Below, in pieces: positions 44,341 through 56,335 of a DNA stretch of 64,000 bases (positions within the stretch are counted from its first letter, which is position 1; each line of letters starts with the position of its first letter). Both the position numbers and the translations under genes were made by a program. The notes under the pieces are model-generated. The model made no database searches, was not told the origin of the DNA, and saw nothing but the letters and a program-made list of their open reading frames with translations. The stretch comes from an uncultured Pelagibacteraceae bacterium (lineage in GTDB: Bacteria > Pseudomonadota > Alphaproteobacteria > Pelagibacterales > Pelagibacteraceae), in the NCBI GenBank assembly GCA_902587085.1, contig CACIJX010000001.1, positions 1-64,000 of the forward strand. Direction: 5' to 3'.

Positions 44341-44880
44341 ATGAAAATTGAAATTTTATCAAAAATACTAATTATCTTATTCATATCCATTTTTCTTAAA
44401 AGTTGTGGTGGTTTACCAAAAGCAGGTGACGCGAGAACTATGGAAATGGAAGGTGAAGAAAGGGCCAGAAAAAACATTGAGGAAGGAAAAGGCTGGTCCT
44501 TAAGAGGTGCCACAAATGCTATGGGGAAAACCACATACGAATTTAGCACTTCAAATCCAATGTGGAGGGCAACTTTCGATGTTATTGAATTCATGCCATT
44601 AGTAAATGTTGATTACTCAGGTGGATTAATCATAACCGATTGGTATACAGATCCGAATACTGCAAATGACTCTTTAAAATTTACAATAAGATTTTTGTCA
44701 AATGAAATTCGTGCTGACAGTCTTAAGATAATTATTCACAAAAAAACATGTAAAAATCAATCAAACTGTCTTGTGGAGAGATTTGCCTCAGCTAAAATTG
44801 AAGATGCTATTAGGGGAGATATTTTGAGAAAAGCTGCAATATTAGATGCAGAGTCAAAAGAAAAGAAGAAAAAAAGATAA
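44341..44880 (+). CDS. DUF3576 lipoprotein
   Basis: Signal peptide with LKSCGG lipobox; [27 protein letters not shown]; next to leuS. Confidence 0.8.
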   Translation: MKIEILSKILIILFISIFLKSCGGLPKAGDARTMEMEGEERARKNIEEGKGWSLRGATNAMGKTTYEFSTSNPMWRATFDVIEFMPLVNVDYSGGLIITDWYTDPNTANDSLKFTIRFLSNEIRADSLKIIIHKKTCKNQSNCLVERFASAKIEDAIRGDILRKAAILDAESKEKKKKR

Positions 44881-44897
44881 TAAATTTCAATTTTTTG

Positions 44898-47432
44898 ATG
44901 AATACAATCAATATAAAAGAAATAGACAAAAAATGGCAAGTGTTCTGGTCTAAAAAAAAGAACCAGTTTAAAAATACTGATAAGAAAAAAAAATTTTATT
45001 GCCTTGAAATGTTTCCCTACCCTTCAGGAAAAATACATATGGGCCATGTAAGAAACTATGCAATTGGTGATGTTATAGCTCGTTATAAAATGATGCGAGG
45101 ATTTAATGTTCTTCATCCAATGGGATGGGACTCTTTTGGACTGCCTGCAGAAAATGCAGCGAGAGAAAATAATTTAAATCCAAGAGAGTGGACAAAAAAG
45201 AATGTCTCAACAATGAAGCATCAATTACAGCTCTTAGGCTTATCTATTGACTGGGATTTAGAAATTTCAACTTGTGAAGAAGAATATTATAAACATCAAC
45301 AGGAGTTATTTATTGATTTTTATAATAAGGGCTTGGTAATCAGAAAAGAAACTTATGTAAATTGGGATCCTGTTGAAAAAACAGTATTAGCTAATGAGCA
45401 AGTAATCGATGGAAAAGGTTGGAGATCAAATGCAATTGTTGAAAGAAAAAAATTATATCAATGGTTTTTTAATATTACAAAATTTTCTAATGAATTATTA
45501 GAAGACCTAAAAATCCTCAACGAATGGCCAGAAAAAGTGAAATTGATGCAAAAAAATTGGATAGGAAAATCTTTTGGTTGTGAGATTAATTTTAAAATAT
45601 CGAAAAAAGAGGAAATGATAAGAGTATATACAACAAGACCAGATACAATTTTTGGAGCCACATTTATAGCGGTATCTGTAGATCACCCAATTTGTGAGAG
45701 CTTTAAAAATACAAAAGATTTCATAGATTTCAAAAATAAATGTTCTCAGGTTGGAACAACGGAAGAAGCAATTGCCAGCGCAGAAAAAATTGGCTTTAAT
45801 ACTAGTCTAACTTCTGATCATCCATTTATAAAAGGAAAAAAAATACCCATTTATGTGGCAAATTTTATCCTAATGGATTATGGAACGGGTGCTATTTTCG
45901 GCTGTCCTGCACATGATCAAAGAGACTTTGATTTTGCAAAAAAATATAAGTTAGAAATTATTCCAGTAGTAAAACCAGATGAAGGCTCAGGGGAGGTAAT
46001 AGACAAAGCTTACACTGGAGAAGGAAAAATGATAAATTCTGAATTTCTCAACAAATTAGATATATTGAGCGCAAAAGAAAAAATTATTGGTGAAATTGAA
46101 AAGAATAATATTGGAAAAAAAAAAATTACTTTTAGATTGAAAGACTGGGGGGTTTCAAGACAAAGATATTGGGGATGTCCGATCCCTATGATTTATCTAA
46201 AAAGCGGAGAAGTTGTTCCAGTAGATAAAAGTGAATTACCTATCAAACTTCCAGAAGATGTAGATCTTAATTTTAAAGGTAATCCTCTGGATAATCATCC
46301 AACATGGAAAAAAACTGTGTACAAAAAAACCGGGGAAGAAGCTACAAGGGAAACCGATACTTTGGATACTTTTGTTGACTCCTCTTGGTATTTTGCAAGA
46401 TTTTGTTCGCCTAAATTAAAGGATAAACCTTTTGACGAAAAATCTTTGAGCTATTGGATGCCAGTCGATCAGTATATTGGGGGCATCGAACATGCAATTT
46501 TACATCTTTTATATTCTAGATTTTTTATGAGAGCGATTGAACTGAGCAATGATAATGTAAAAATTAAAGAACCATTTAAAGGCCTTTTCACACAAGGAAT
46601 GGTTTGTCATGAAACTTACAAGAATAAATTAGGTAAATGGTTAAGTCCAGATGAAGTTAAAAAAGATAAAAATGGATTTGTTTCAAAAATTGATGGTTCA
46701 CAAGTTAAAGTTGGACCATCTGAGGCAATGTCCAAATCAAAGAAAAATATAGTCGATCCCGAAAGTATGATTAAAATTTACGGTGCTGATGCGGTTAGAT
46801 GGTTTATTCTTTCGGATAGCCCTCCAGAGAGAGATGTACAATGGTCAACCGAGGGTGTTTCCGCAGCACACAAATTCATACAAAGAATTTGGAATTTAAG
46901 TAACAATTTAAAAAACAAAAAAAATGATAAGCCAGACTTTATTGAACAAAGAAAATTTTTGTCAAAATTTAATGAATATATATTTAAATTATCAGAATTG
47001 ATTGAAAATTTTCAATTAAATGTTGCTATAGCAAAAATACATGAGATGACAAATCTTTTAGAAAGCAATGTTAATAAAAAAATAGACAATAAAATTCTTT
47101 TGGAATCTCTTGTTAAATTTCTAAAAATTATGATGCCTTTTAGCCCGCATTTATCTTGTGAATGCCTCTCTAAAATAGAAGGCAATAATTTCTTTGAAAA
47201 TATTAAGTGGCCCGAAGGAGATGAGTCTTTATTAGAAGATCAGGAAGTAACCTTAGTTGTTCAAATTAATGGAAAAAAAAGAGGTTTGATCGTTGCAAAA
47301 AAAAATCTATCTGAAAAAGATGTTTTAAATAAAGCTAAAAAAATGGATAATATAAAAAAGAACCTTAAAGACAAAAAAGTTATAAAAAATATTTTTGTTA
47401 AAAATAAAATAATTAATTTTATTACTACTTAA
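44898..47432 (+). CDS. leuS: Leucyl-tRNA synthetase
   Basis: [26 protein letters not shown]-like [13 protein letters not shown]. Confidence 0.98.
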   Translation: MNTINIKEIDKKWQVFWSKKKNQFKNTDKKKKFYCLEMFPYPSGKIHMGHVRNYAIGDVIARYKMMRGFNVLHPMGWDSFGLPAENAARENNLNPREWTKKNVSTMKHQLQLLGLSIDWDLEISTCEEEYYKHQQELFIDFYNKGLVIRKETYVNWDPVEKTVLANEQVIDGKGWRSNAIVERKKLYQWFFNITKFSNELLEDLKILNEWPEKVKLMQKNWIGKSFGCEINFKISKKEEMIRVYTTRPDTIFGATFIAVSVDHPICESFKNTKDFIDFKNKCSQVGTTEEAIASAEKIGFNTSLTSDHPFIKGKKIPIYVANFILMDYGTGAIFGCPAHDQRDFDFAKKYKLEIIPVVKPDEGSGEVIDKAYTGEGKMINSEFLNKLDILSAKEKIIGEIEKNNIGKKKITFRLKDWGVSRQRYWGCPIPMIYLKSGEVVPVDKSELPIKLPEDVDLNFKGNPLDNHPTWKKTVYKKTGEEATRETDTLDTFVDSSWYFARFCSPKLKDKPFDEKSLSYWMPVDQYIGGIEHAILHLLYSRFFMRAIELSNDNVKIKEPFKGLFTQGMVCHETYKNKLGKWLSPDEVKKDKNGFVSKIDGSQVKVGPSEAMSKSKKNIVDPESMIKIYGADAVRWFILSDSPPERDVQWSTEGVSAAHKFIQRIWNLSNNLKNKKNDKPDFIEQRKFLSKFNEYIFKLSELIENFQLNVAIAKIHEMTNLLESNVNKKIDNKILLESLVKFLKIMMPFSPHLSCECLSKIEGNNFFENIKWPEGDESLLEDQEVTLVVQINGKKRGLIVAKKNLSEKDVLNKAKKMDNIKKNLKDKKVIKNIFVKNKIINFITT

Positions 47433-47891
47433 ATGAATTTAAAATTTTTACCTTTTTTTATTATTTTTATTTTCTTTGAAGGTTGTGGATATCAACCCAT
47501 ATTATCTGAAAAAAATCAGAAATTTAGTATAAACAATTTTTTAATAACTGGGGACAAGAAACTGGGTCAGACGTTGGCAAATAAAATTTACAGGGTTGAA
47601 GGTGCGGAGAATATTCTTGAAGTAGGAATTTTTGCTACTAAAAAAAGAGAGGTTTCTGCCAAAAGTGCTAAGGGGTCCGTAAAAGAGTATAACTTAGCAA
47701 TTAAGTTTCAAATAGATGTATTTACAGAGGCAAATGAAAAGGTTTTTTCAAAATTATTTTCTCAACATCAAACGCTAAAAGCATCTACACTTCATGTGGA
47801 TACTTTAAATCGTGAGAAAAAAATTATAAATGATATGGTTAATGAAATTAGAGAAGAGTTACTTTTACAACTTAACCTAATTTACAGTTAA
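47433..47891 (+). CDS. lptE: LPS-assembly lipoprotein LptE-like
   Basis: EGCGYQPI lipobox, between leuS and holA. Confidence 0.75.
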   Translation: MNLKFLPFFIIFIFFEGCGYQPILSEKNQKFSINNFLITGDKKLGQTLANKIYRVEGAENILEVGIFATKKREVSAKSAKGSVKEYNLAIKFQIDVFTEANEKVFSKLFSQHQTLKASTLHVDTLNREKKIINDMVNEIREELLLQLNLIYS

Positions 47892-47892
47892 A

Positions 47893-48891
47893 ATGATATT
47901 AAAAAGTTTTTTAGTCGAAAAAAATTTAAGCCTTCTGGACAAATATTCAGTTATTTTATTTTATGGAGAAAATATCGGCTTGATAGACGATATAAAAGAA
48001 GACATAAAAAATAAGTATAAAGAATTTGAAAAAATTAACCTTTATCAAGATGAAATAATTAAAAATGAAAATTTATTTGATGAGCAAGCTAATAATTCAT
48101 CTCTATTTAATATAAACAAATTAATTTTTATAAATGAAGTTTCAGATAAAATCGAAAAAAGAATTTCAAAATACAAGGAAAATAAAAGCAATAAAATTAT
48201 TTTGTTCTCTCAGAGCCTAGATAAAAAATCCAAGTTAAGAACTTTTTTTGAAAAAGGAAAGCATGTAGCTATAATACCCTGCTATCAGGACAATCACAGG
48301 ACCCTTTCTGAATATATCAGAATTAAATTAAAAAACTTTGAGGGTTTAAATCAAGAATTAGTGAATATTTTAATTGAGAATTCAGATTATGATAGAAAAG
48401 TTCTAGCTGGTGAACTTCACAAGATTAGATCTCTTTTTATAAACAAGAAAATTAATACAGAGAAAATTATTGACCTGCTGAATAATCCCTACAATATTGA
48501 TTTTAATAAATTAAGAGATTCATGCTTTGATGGTGATAAATTGAAACTAAATTTTTACTTAGGAAATATTTCATTAAAGAATGAAGATGCGTATCTTTTT
48601 TTAGCAAGCTTAAATCAAAGAATTTTAAGATTGTCACAATTACAAGATCAAATTCATATCGATAAAAACTTAGAAAAGGCAATGGAAAATCTAAAACCTA
48701 GAATTTTTTGGAGAGATAAAGGAATTTTTTTACGCCAAATTAAGAAGTGGAACCAAAAAAAACTTAAAATTGCTAAAGAAATCGTTAATGAAACAGAGAT
48801 TGGGATTAAAACTAAATTTAATAACTATAGTAGCATTATAATTAAAAATTTATTACTTAAAATCTTTAATCTTGCCAATTCTACTTTCTAA
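47893..48891 (+). CDS. holA: DNA polymerase III subunit delta
   Basis: VILFYGENIGLIDDI; DRKVLAGELHKI; position between lptE and parB. Confidence 0.88.
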   Translation: MILKSFLVEKNLSLLDKYSVILFYGENIGLIDDIKEDIKNKYKEFEKINLYQDEIIKNENLFDEQANNSSLFNINKLIFINEVSDKIEKRISKYKENKSNKIILFSQSLDKKSKLRTFFEKGKHVAIIPCYQDNHRTLSEYIRIKLKNFEGLNQELVNILIENSDYDRKVLAGELHKIRSLFINKKINTEKIIDLLNNPYNIDFNKLRDSCFDGDKLKLNFYLGNISLKNEDAYLFLASLNQRILRLSQLQDQIHIDKNLEKAMENLKPRIFWRDKGIFLRQIKKWNQKKLKIAKEIVNETEIGIKTKFNNYSSIIIKNLLLKIFNLANSTF

Positions 48892-49729
48892 GTAATTTGG
48901 AAATTAATTCAAATTGATCGAGTGATTTATATTTTATTACGATTTTCCCTGAATTATTTTTTTTATTTGAGATATCAACAGCCATGCCAAGTCTACTCTC
49001 AATTTCATTTTTAATAAATGTAATGTTTGGGTCCTCAATTTTACTAGTTTTATTTTTCCCCTTTGTTTTCTTTGCCATTAACTCTACATCTCTAGCTGCA
49101 ACTTTCTTTTTTACAATGTTTTCAGCAATTTCAGAGGAATTAGGCATGCCAATTAGTGGCCTAGCTTGACCAGCTGTTAATTTGCCTTCTTCTATCAATC
49201 CAATTACATCCTCGGGCAAACTAAGCAACCTTAAGGTATTACTCACATGACTCCTACTTTTAGACATGAATTCTGAAATTTTTTCGTGATCATAGCCAAA
49301 CTCCTTAACTAATCTTTGATAACCTTTGGCCTCTTCAATAATATTTAAATCCTGCCTTTGGACGTTTTCAACGATAGCAATTTCCAAGCTTTTTTGGTCA
49401 TTAATGTTGAGTACTACAACTGGAACATCGTTTAGACCGGCTTTTTGCGCTGCAAGCCATCTTCTTTCACCAGCGACGATTTCGAATTTGCCAGGGTTAT
49501 ACCTATCTGGACGCACTGCTATTGGCTGAATAATTCCATTTTGTTTTATCGAAGAAGACAACTCGGTTAATTTTTCTTCATCAAAAATTATACGAGGTTG
49601 GTATTTGCTACGGTTAATATCAGAAATAGGTAGCTTAGTTACTTCCATTTTTTGCGAATCTGATTTTTTTTCGATATCACCAAATAGAGCCGATAAGCCC
49701 CTACCTAGCCCTTTTTTAGCTGGATTCAT
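48881..49729 (-). CDS. parB: Chromosome partitioning protein ParB
   Basis: [57 protein letters not shown]. Confidence 0.97.
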   Translation of the reverse strand: MNPAKKGLGRGLSALFGDIEKKSDSQKMEVTKLPISDINRSKYQPRIIFDEEKLTELSSSIKQNGIIQPIAVRPDRYNPGKFEIVAGERRWLAAQKAGLNDVPVVVLNINDQKSLEIAIVENVQRQDLNIIEEAKGYQRLVKEFGYDHEKISEFMSKSRSHVSNTLRLLSLPEDVIGLIEEGKLTAGQARPLIGMPNSSEIAENIVKKKVAARDVELMAKKTKGKNKTSKIEDPNITFIKNEIESRLGMAVDISNKKNNSGKIVIKYKSLDQFELISKLLRK

Positions 49730-50526
49730 GCTGCACTCCCCATTGGTTGATTACCTTGATTAATAAATTCCTCAGCTAATTTAATATAAGACTTGCTACC
49801 CGAACAATTTTTATCGTAAATCAGACATGGCATCCCATGCGATGGAGCTTCGGATAATCTAACGTTTCTTGGAACAACGGTTTTATAAACCTTTTCTTTA
49901 AAATGTTTTCTAGCTTCAGCATCTACTTGTGAAGATAATTTATTTCTTTTATCGAACATGGTTAGTAAAACTCCTCTGATACCAAGTCTCGGATTTAAAT
50001 TAATTTTAATTCTATCTATCGTTTTAACTAGCTGAGTAATCCCTTCTAATGCAAAAAATTCCGATTGAAGAGGTATTAATAGCTCATGTGCTGAAACCAA
50101 AGACATCACTGTTAACAAACTTAATGAGGGCGGACAATCTATAAAGATATTTTCATATTTATTAAAATAAGTCTCGCCTTCTTTGTTTAAAATCTCTTTT
50201 AGTAAAAAGGCTCTGTTAGCATCATTAGCCGTCTCAACTTCTAGGCCAGATAAATTTACATTTGAACCAATAATATCTAATCCAGACACACTACTTTCTT
50301 GAATTGCGCTTTGAGGGGATGTTCTACCTATAACAACATTGTAGATGCTTTTTTCCTCATCATTGTTTGACTTACCCAAACCAGTCGTAGCATTGCCCTG
50401 GGGGTCCAGATCAATTACTAAGATTTTTTTTCCTTTTTTGGCTAAAGCTGTTGCTAAGTTTATAACAGTCGTAGTTTTACCTACTCCACCTTTTTGATTT
50501 ATTACTGATATTATAGATCTAGCCAC
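49726..50526 (-). CDS. parA: Chromosome partitioning ATPase ParA
   Basis: [33 protein letters not shown]. Confidence 0.97.
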   Translation of the reverse strand: MARSIISVINQKGGVGKTTTVINLATALAKKGKKILVIDLDPQGNATTGLGKSNNDEEKSIYNVVIGRTSPQSAIQESSVSGLDIIGSNVNLSGLEVETANDANRAFLLKEILNKEGETYFNKYENIFIDCPPSLSLLTVMSLVSAHELLIPLQSEFFALEGITQLVKTIDRIKINLNPRLGIRGVLLTMFDKRNKLSSQVDAEARKHFKEKVYKTVVPRNVRLSEAPSHGMPCLIYDKNCSGSKSYIKLAEEFINQGNQPMGSAA

Positions 50527-50529
50527 AAT

Positions 50530-51168
50530 TTATTTTGTTGCATCAACTAAAAGTATTTTTGAATCACTTTCGGTGATACTGGATACTAGCTTATACTTAT
50601 AAATCATACCCTTTGAAGCTTTATTTAATTCATCCTGTGCACTCTTTCCCAGCATAACAATAAGTTTATGGGGTTTTTTCATAGTTTCACGTGAAATTCT
50701 TAATATTTCAGGTAGCTTTTTGAATGCTCTACAAACTATATAGTCGGTATCTATAATATGAGATTGATAATCATTATTATATACATCTACATTCGATAAT
50801 CCTAATTTACCTATAACAAAATTAATAAATTTAACTTTGACTTGAGATTTTTCATAAAGTTTCACGTGAAACGTGAGAATATCATTATAAAAAATAGATA
50901 GCAAAATTCCAGGAAAACCGGCCCCTGTGCCTAAATCAGCTAAACTATTATAATTTTTATGATCTATATGCTTAACTAGTTGAGCAGAATCAAGAACATG
51001 TCTGTTCCAAATGTCTTTTTCAGAGCTACGTGAGATTAAATTATATTTTTGGTTATAATTAAGAACCTCCTGTGTAAATAATTCGACAAGCTCTAATTTT
51101 TTATCATTAAAATTGAGATTTTTAGCTAAAACTAGCTTTGATTTTACCTTAGAATCACTCGAATTCAT
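50530..51168 (-). CDS. rsmG: 16S rRNA m7G527 methyltransferase RsmG
   Basis: YNLISRSSEKDIWNRHVLDSAQL; LADLGTGAGFPGILLSI. Confidence 0.95.
   Translation of the reverse strand: MNSSDSKVKSKLVLAKNLNFNDKKLELVELFTQEVLNYNQKYNLISRSSEKDIWNRHVLDSAQLVKHIDHKNYNSLADLGTGAGFPGILLSIFYNDILTFHVKLYEKSQVKVKFINFVIGKLGLSNVDVYNNDYQSHIIDTDYIVCRAFKKLPEILRISRETMKKPHKLIVMLGKSAQDELNKASKGMIYKYKLVSSITESDSKILLVDATK
50683..50698. promoter_or_regulatory. parS-like ParB binding site
   Basis: AGTTTCACGTGAAATT versus consensus TGTTTCACGTGAAACA (13/16). Confidence 0.75.
50858..50873. promoter_or_regulatory. parS-like ParB binding site (14-bp perfect palindrome GTTTCACGTGAAAC)
   Basis: AGTTTCACGTGAAACG versus consensus TGTTTCACGTGAAACA (14/16). 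Confidence 0.85.
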
Positions 51169-51175
51169 GAGGATT

Positions 51176-53047
51176 CTAGGCTGGGACCCTGTGTTTTGCC
51201 TTTTTAATAGCTCCTAATAGAATTATTGCTGCGGCTGGGGTCACTCCATCGATTCTCAGAGCCTGTCCTAAGGTCTTTGGTTTAATCAATTTTAATTTTG
51301 ACTTAACCTCATTAGAGAGTCCACTGAAAGAGTCATAATCAATCTCATTAGGTATAACCAGGCCCTCGTCTTTTTTGAAAGTTTTAATATCGCTTTCTTG
51401 CTTAGGTAAGTAGCCAGAATAGTGGGCATTTATTTCAACTTGCTGATCAATTGAATGTCCATAATGGGGTATGTCAGCCCAAATCCTCCTTAAATGGCTT
51501 AAGTTAACATTTTTTATTCCCAAAATATCAAGTCCAGATCTTTTGACTCCATCCATCGCAATCTTAATTGAGTGCTTCGCAGCAGCGTTTGGTGTTATAA
51601 ATTTTTTCGATAAAGAGATTTCTAGACTATTTATTTTTTTTCTTTTCTCATTAAATAATTTTTTTCTTTCATCTTTTACTAAATTCATTTTTATACCAAT
51701 AGGCGTAAGCCTTTGATCTGCATTATCTGCTCTTAATGACAATCGGTATTCAGCTCGAGACGTAAACATCCTGTAAGGTTCTGAAACACCCTTCGTGATA
51801 AGATCATCTATCATCACACCAATATATGAACTCGATCTGTCTAAAATAAACTCATCTCCTTTTTTAATTTTTAGAGCAGCATTAATTCCGGCTATCAATC
51901 CTTGGGCTGCTGCTTCCTCATAACCTGTTGTGCCGTTAATTTGACCGGCTAAGAAAAGAGAGCCTATTTTTTTGGCTTCTAGAGTCGCTTTTAGCTCCCT
52001 TGGATCCACATAATCATACTCTATGGCATATCCTGCTCTTACCATTTTGACGTCTTCCAGACCCTTAATTTTAGCTAATATTTGAAGCTGAACGTCCTCT
52101 GGTAGGGAGGTCGAAATGCCATTTGGATAAACTGTATGATCCTCTAGACCTTCAGGCTCTAAAAAAATTTGATGTTTTTGTTTTTCCTTAAATTTAACAA
52201 TTTTATCTTCGATGGACGGGCAGTATCTTGGACCTACCCCTTTGATGTTACCAGAGTACATCGCGCTTCTTGAAATGTTATCACTTATAATTTTATGTAC
52301 GGTGTCGTTAGTATAAGTCATACCACAACTAATTTGTTTATTGATAGCTTTAACAGTTAGAAATGAAAAAAAATACGGTTCCTCATCGGCTGGCTGCATT
52401 TCAAGATTTTTATAATTAATAGTTCTACCGTCTAACCGTGGAGGTGTGCCGGTTTTAAGTCTTCCGATTTTGATGCTAAATTTTTCCAATTGTTCACTTA
52501 ATCCTGTAGAGGGTTTTTCATCATACCTGCCAGCTGGTATCTGTTTTTCCCCTATGTGTATTAAACCATTTAAAAAAGTTCCTGTGGTAAGAATTAGCTG
52601 ACTACACTCTACCTCTTTTCCGCTTTGACAAATGAAGCCTTTAATTTTGTCTTTCTCGAAGATGAACTTCACAACAGGATCAGCTATCACGTCTAAATTT
52701 TCATAGTTGAGCAATAGCTCCTGCATATATTTCTTGTAAAGCTTTCTGTCTGATTGAGTTCGAGGTCCTCGGACTGCAGGGCCTCTACTTCTATTCAACA
52801 ATCTAAACTGAATGCCTGATTTGTCAGCTACATCACCCATGACACCATCCAAGGCATCAATTTCACGAACCAAGTGACCCTTGCCTAGTCCTCCGATGGC
52901 CGGATTGCACGACATTTCGCCTATAGTCTCTATTTTATGTGTAAAAAGACCAGTATTTACGCCCATTCTGGCCGATGCTGCTGCAGCCTCACATCCAGCG
53001 TGTCCACCACCTATTACAGCCACATCAAAGGTCATTTTATTGTTCAT
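51176..53047 (-). CDS. mnmG: tRNA uridine-5-carboxymethylaminomethyl modification enzyme MnmG
   Basis: [57 protein letters not shown]. Confidence 0.98.
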   Translation of the reverse strand: MNNKMTFDVAVIGGGHAGCEAAAASARMGVNTGLFTHKIETIGEMSCNPAIGGLGKGHLVREIDALDGVMGDVADKSGIQFRLLNRSRGPAVRGPRTQSDRKLYKKYMQELLLNYENLDVIADPVVKFIFEKDKIKGFICQSGKEVECSQLILTTGTFLNGLIHIGEKQIPAGRYDEKPSTGLSEQLEKFSIKIGRLKTGTPPRLDGRTINYKNLEMQPADEEPYFFSFLTVKAINKQISCGMTYTNDTVHKIISDNISRSAMYSGNIKGVGPRYCPSIEDKIVKFKEKQKHQIFLEPEGLEDHTVYPNGISTSLPEDVQLQILAKIKGLEDVKMVRAGYAIEYDYVDPRELKATLEAKKIGSLFLAGQINGTTGYEEAAAQGLIAGINAALKIKKGDEFILDRSSSYIGVMIDDLITKGVSEPYRMFTSRAEYRLSLRADNADQRLTPIGIKMNLVKDERKKLFNEKRKKINSLEISLSKKFITPNAAAKHSIKIAMDGVKRSGLDILGIKNVNLSHLRRIWADIPHYGHSIDQQVEINAHYSGYLPKQESDIKTFKKDEGLVIPNEIDYDSFSGLSNEVKSKLKLIKPKTLGQALRIDGVTPAAAIILLGAIKKAKHRVPA

Positions 53048-53094
53048 TTATAGAATGTATCGATGAAATATGATTTTACAAGCTCAAAGATGAG

Positions 53095-54429
53095 TTATTT
53101 ACCGATACAAAAGTCCTGGAATATAGATCCCAGTATTTCTTCCACATCAACCTTGCCTACTATGCTTCCAAGATGTCTTGTGGCAAGTCTAAGGTCTTCT
53201 GCGGCTGTCTCTATCTCTTTTTTTTGATCTTTCTTTAAAAATTTTTCTATTTCCTTTAATGCTGCATTAAGTTTTGCTCGATGCCTCTCTCTTGTAACTA
53301 AAATATTGTTCGCTTTCATAAATTTTTTACTTAGCTTCTCTTTTATTGTCTTTATGAGTCTGTCGATGTTTTTACTATTTTTAACCGATATTAAAATTTG
53401 ATCATTCTTCTTAAATTCATTTTTTGGGGTTTTTTTGCTTAAATCGGATTTATTAAAAACTAATATACAGTCTTTATTAATTAATTTTTTGACATCCTTA
53501 TTAATTGTTTTTTTTGATACATCAACCATGACTAAGGTCAAATCAGCCTCTTTTGCTTTTTTAATAGCTCTTTTAATACCCTCTTTTTCGACCTTATTTT
53601 TGGCCTTTCTTATACCCGCCGTGTCAGCCAAAATAACAGGATATCCATCTATATTTAAATAGGTTTCAACCACATCTCTTGTAGTACCTTCCTCCTCCGA
53701 GACGATTGCAGCATCCCTTTTTGCAAGAAGATTTAATAAAGATGACTTCCCAGCGTTAACGTCTCCTATTATAGATATTCTAAAACCATCTCTAATTTTT
53801 TCCCCAACTTTTTGGTCCTCCAGAATTTGTTTAATATCAGTGTGGACTTGTTTAATTGATTTCTGAACTTCCTTTAAAACACTTCCAGGAAGGTCATCTT
53901 CTGCAAAGTCTATTTTAGCCTCTATATAGGATAATGATTTTACTAGTTTTTCTCTTAAGTTTTCATAATATTTGGATGCATGTCCTTGAACTAAATTTGC
54001 TGCTTGTTCCCTTTGAAGCTCAGTTTCAGCATGAATTAAATCTCCTATACTTTCTGCCTTAACTAAATCTATCTTATTATTTTGAAAAGCAATTTTAGTG
54101 AACTCTCCAGGTTCAGCTAATCTACAGTTTTTCTGATCTGATAATACTTTTAAAAGATAACTTATTACAGCATTACTTCCATGGATATGTAACTCCGCCA
54201 AATCATCACCTGTAAAGCTATTAGGCTTGGGGAACCACAATAGTATTGCTTCTGGATCAATAATTTTTTTACTTTTTGGATCAATAAATTTGCATAAATT
54301 TATCTCTTTTGACTTTATATTTCTTTGATCTGTAATAGTTTTGCATATATCTAAGGTTTGCGATCCTGATATTCTAATAATGGCTATGCCACTCGGGCCT
54401 TTTCCTGTTGATAGAGCATATATATTCAT
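53095..54429 (-). CDS. mnmE: tRNA modification GTPase MnmE
   Basis: IYALSTGKGPSGIAIIRISG; IIGDVNAGKSSLLN; C-terminal FCIGK. Confidence 0.97.
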   Translation of the reverse strand: MNIYALSTGKGPSGIAIIRISGSQTLDICKTITDQRNIKSKEINLCKFIDPKSKKIIDPEAILLWFPKPNSFTGDDLAELHIHGSNAVISYLLKVLSDQKNCRLAEPGEFTKIAFQNNKIDLVKAESIGDLIHAETELQREQAANLVQGHASKYYENLREKLVKSLSYIEAKIDFAEDDLPGSVLKEVQKSIKQVHTDIKQILEDQKVGEKIRDGFRISIIGDVNAGKSSLLNLLAKRDAAIVSEEEGTTRDVVETYLNIDGYPVILADTAGIRKAKNKVEKEGIKRAIKKAKEADLTLVMVDVSKKTINKDVKKLINKDCILVFNKSDLSKKTPKNEFKKNDQILISVKNSKNIDRLIKTIKEKLSKKFMKANNILVTRERHRAKLNAALKEIEKFLKKDQKKEIETAAEDLRLATRHLGSIVGKVDVEEILGSIFQDFCIGK

Positions 54430-54464
54430 TTGTATTTTTTCTGTTTTTTCATAACATAAAATAT

Positions 54465-54929
54465 ATGGAAAATACTATTTCTTTTAATACTAAGTTTGGC
54501 TGGATTTCTGCAACTGAAATAGACAATAAAATAACAAAAATTCAGTTTAATAAGGAAAAAAATAAGGGCAAAAACAGCAAAAATCTTAGGATTCTAAAAA
54601 AAAGCGTAATCTCTTATTTTAAATCAAAGAAACAAATTAAAATTCCAATTAAAATTAATGGAAATAAAATGCAAAAGAAGATTTGGAACGAATTAAAAAA
54701 AATTAGAACAGGTAAAACAAAAACTTATGGTGAGATTGCTAGAAAGTTAGGGATTTCACCAAGATATGTTGGGCGAGTATGTGGAGAAAACAAACACATT
54801 TTAATAATACCCTGCCACCGAGTGATTAGATCCGACGGCTACTTAGGTGGTTTTTCTGCAGAGGGAGGGTTAAAACTAAAGGAAAAACTACTTAAATTTG
54901 AAAGATCTGTAAAAGACTATTTGTTCTGA
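54465..54929 (+). CDS. ogt: Methylated-DNA-protein-cysteine methyltransferase (start moved to ATG 54465)
   Basis: KIRTGKTKTYGEIARKLG; IIPCHRVIRSDGYLGGFS active site. Confidence 0.93.
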   Translation: MENTISFNTKFGWISATEIDNKITKIQFNKEKNKGKNSKNLRILKKSVISYFKSKKQIKIPIKINGNKMQKKIWNELKKIRTGKTKTYGEIARKLGISPRYVGRVCGENKHILIIPCHRVIRSDGYLGGFSAEGGLKLKEKLLKFERSVKDYLF

Positions 54930-56281
54930 AGACTGTCAACCATATCCATCCACTTTTTATTACCATCAGTATGCCTATGATATCCTTTTCCAATTTTAGC
55001 TTCAGGATAAACTTGAAGATTTTTTTTATTTAAAGTGTGAAGTGGAGCACCTTCTATTTCGGCTGTCCCGGACTCTTGGATTGTAGTAAAACCGACGTCA
55101 GAAATATATTTTTTAGTTTCAAGCATGTTCTCTTTAGTTTCACCAGGCAAACCGTATGTAAATGTTCCATGTACTGTCATGCCTAAAGATTGGATATATT
55201 GAACTATTTCTTTTGTATAATTTAAATCTAAATGTTTGTTTACTATTTTGTCGACGACATATTGACTGCCGGACTCCACTCCTATTTTTACTCCTTTACA
55301 TCCACTCTCACTCATAATTTTCCAGGTATCTTTTCTAATGGTGTCAGCTCTACACATTGCATACCAGGGTATTTTAAACTCGCTCATTATTTCACACATA
55401 TCAGTAGTATGCTTGTTTCCAATATTAAAAGTATCATCATCAAAATATATGGTTTTAAATTTAAATTTTTCTAACAATTGCCCAATAAAATTTCTCATAT
55501 AACTTTTCGAATATTGTCTCACAGTTCTTGATTTGGTACCCTCGGGATCATTTCCTGTCATTGAGGCCGGCCAAACACAAAAAATACATTTAAATGGGCA
55601 TCCTCTACTACTCCAGATATGCGCTTGCGGAAAAAAAGCCCCCATGGTTGCAGGATTTCCATCAAAATAATTATCGTAATTTAATTCGTCAAAGTAAGGA
55701 AATGGAGAATTATTCATTTCCTCAAGAGTTAGAAGGTCATGTTCTAAAATTCCTTTTTGACCATTGAGAACCTTAATTGTATTTTTTTCATATTCTCCCT
55801 TTAAAGCAGCGTAAATTTCTTTACAATTTTTAAATTTTTCTGGTTCTGAACTTATGGGCCCAGCTACTATTATTTTTAAATGAGGATATTTAGATTTTAT
55901 TTCTTGTATTAAACTATAATCGTGTTTCCAGCTTGGAGTTGCAGTTTCAATTAATAAGTATTCAATTTTATTTTTTATCTTATCCAAATAATTAAAATAA
56001 CTTTTATAAGACTCAGATATTCCAATACTGTCTCTAAAAAAAACATTATTTTTTCCAATTTTTTCTTGAGCATAGGTAGTGGCGTAACCTAAAAAATAAG
56101 GGTAGGGTGTATAATCTTTAGGATGTCTTTTATCTGGTCTAGATTTATTGACCATTGTAAGTGGCCACCTTGAACCTGCTCTTACTCCTCTTCTCCATCT
56201 TTTTCTTTTAAAAAGCTTCTTCCAGCCTGGACGACTTTCTTTCCCTTCCCACCAAGGTGGGTTACTAAAAAATATACTCAT
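54917..56281 (-). CDS. B12-binding-domain-like radical SAM protein
   Basis: SSRGCPFKCIFCVWP (CxxxCxxC), N-terminal Rossmann-like segment, GVKIGVESGSQ; substrate unknown. Confidence 0.85.
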   Translation of the reverse strand: MSIFFSNPPWWEGKESRPGWKKLFKRKRWRRGVRAGSRWPLTMVNKSRPDKRHPKDYTPYPYFLGYATTYAQEKIGKNNVFFRDSIGISESYKSYFNYLDKIKNKIEYLLIETATPSWKHDYSLIQEIKSKYPHLKIIVAGPISSEPEKFKNCKEIYAALKGEYEKNTIKVLNGQKGILEHDLLTLEEMNNSPFPYFDELNYDNYFDGNPATMGAFFPQAHIWSSRGCPFKCIFCVWPASMTGNDPEGTKSRTVRQYSKSYMRNFIGQLLEKFKFKTIYFDDDTFNIGNKHTTDMCEIMSEFKIPWYAMCRADTIRKDTWKIMSESGCKGVKIGVESGSQYVVDKIVNKHLDLNYTKEIVQYIQSLGMTVHGTFTYGLPGETKENMLETKKYISDVGFTTIQESGTAEIEGAPLHTLNKKNLQVYPEAKIGKGYHRHTDGNKKWMDMVDSLQNK

Positions 56282-56335
56282 AAGAATTAACTATATTACA
56301 ATAATTAGAACTTAAAAATTGATTATTTCTTTTGT

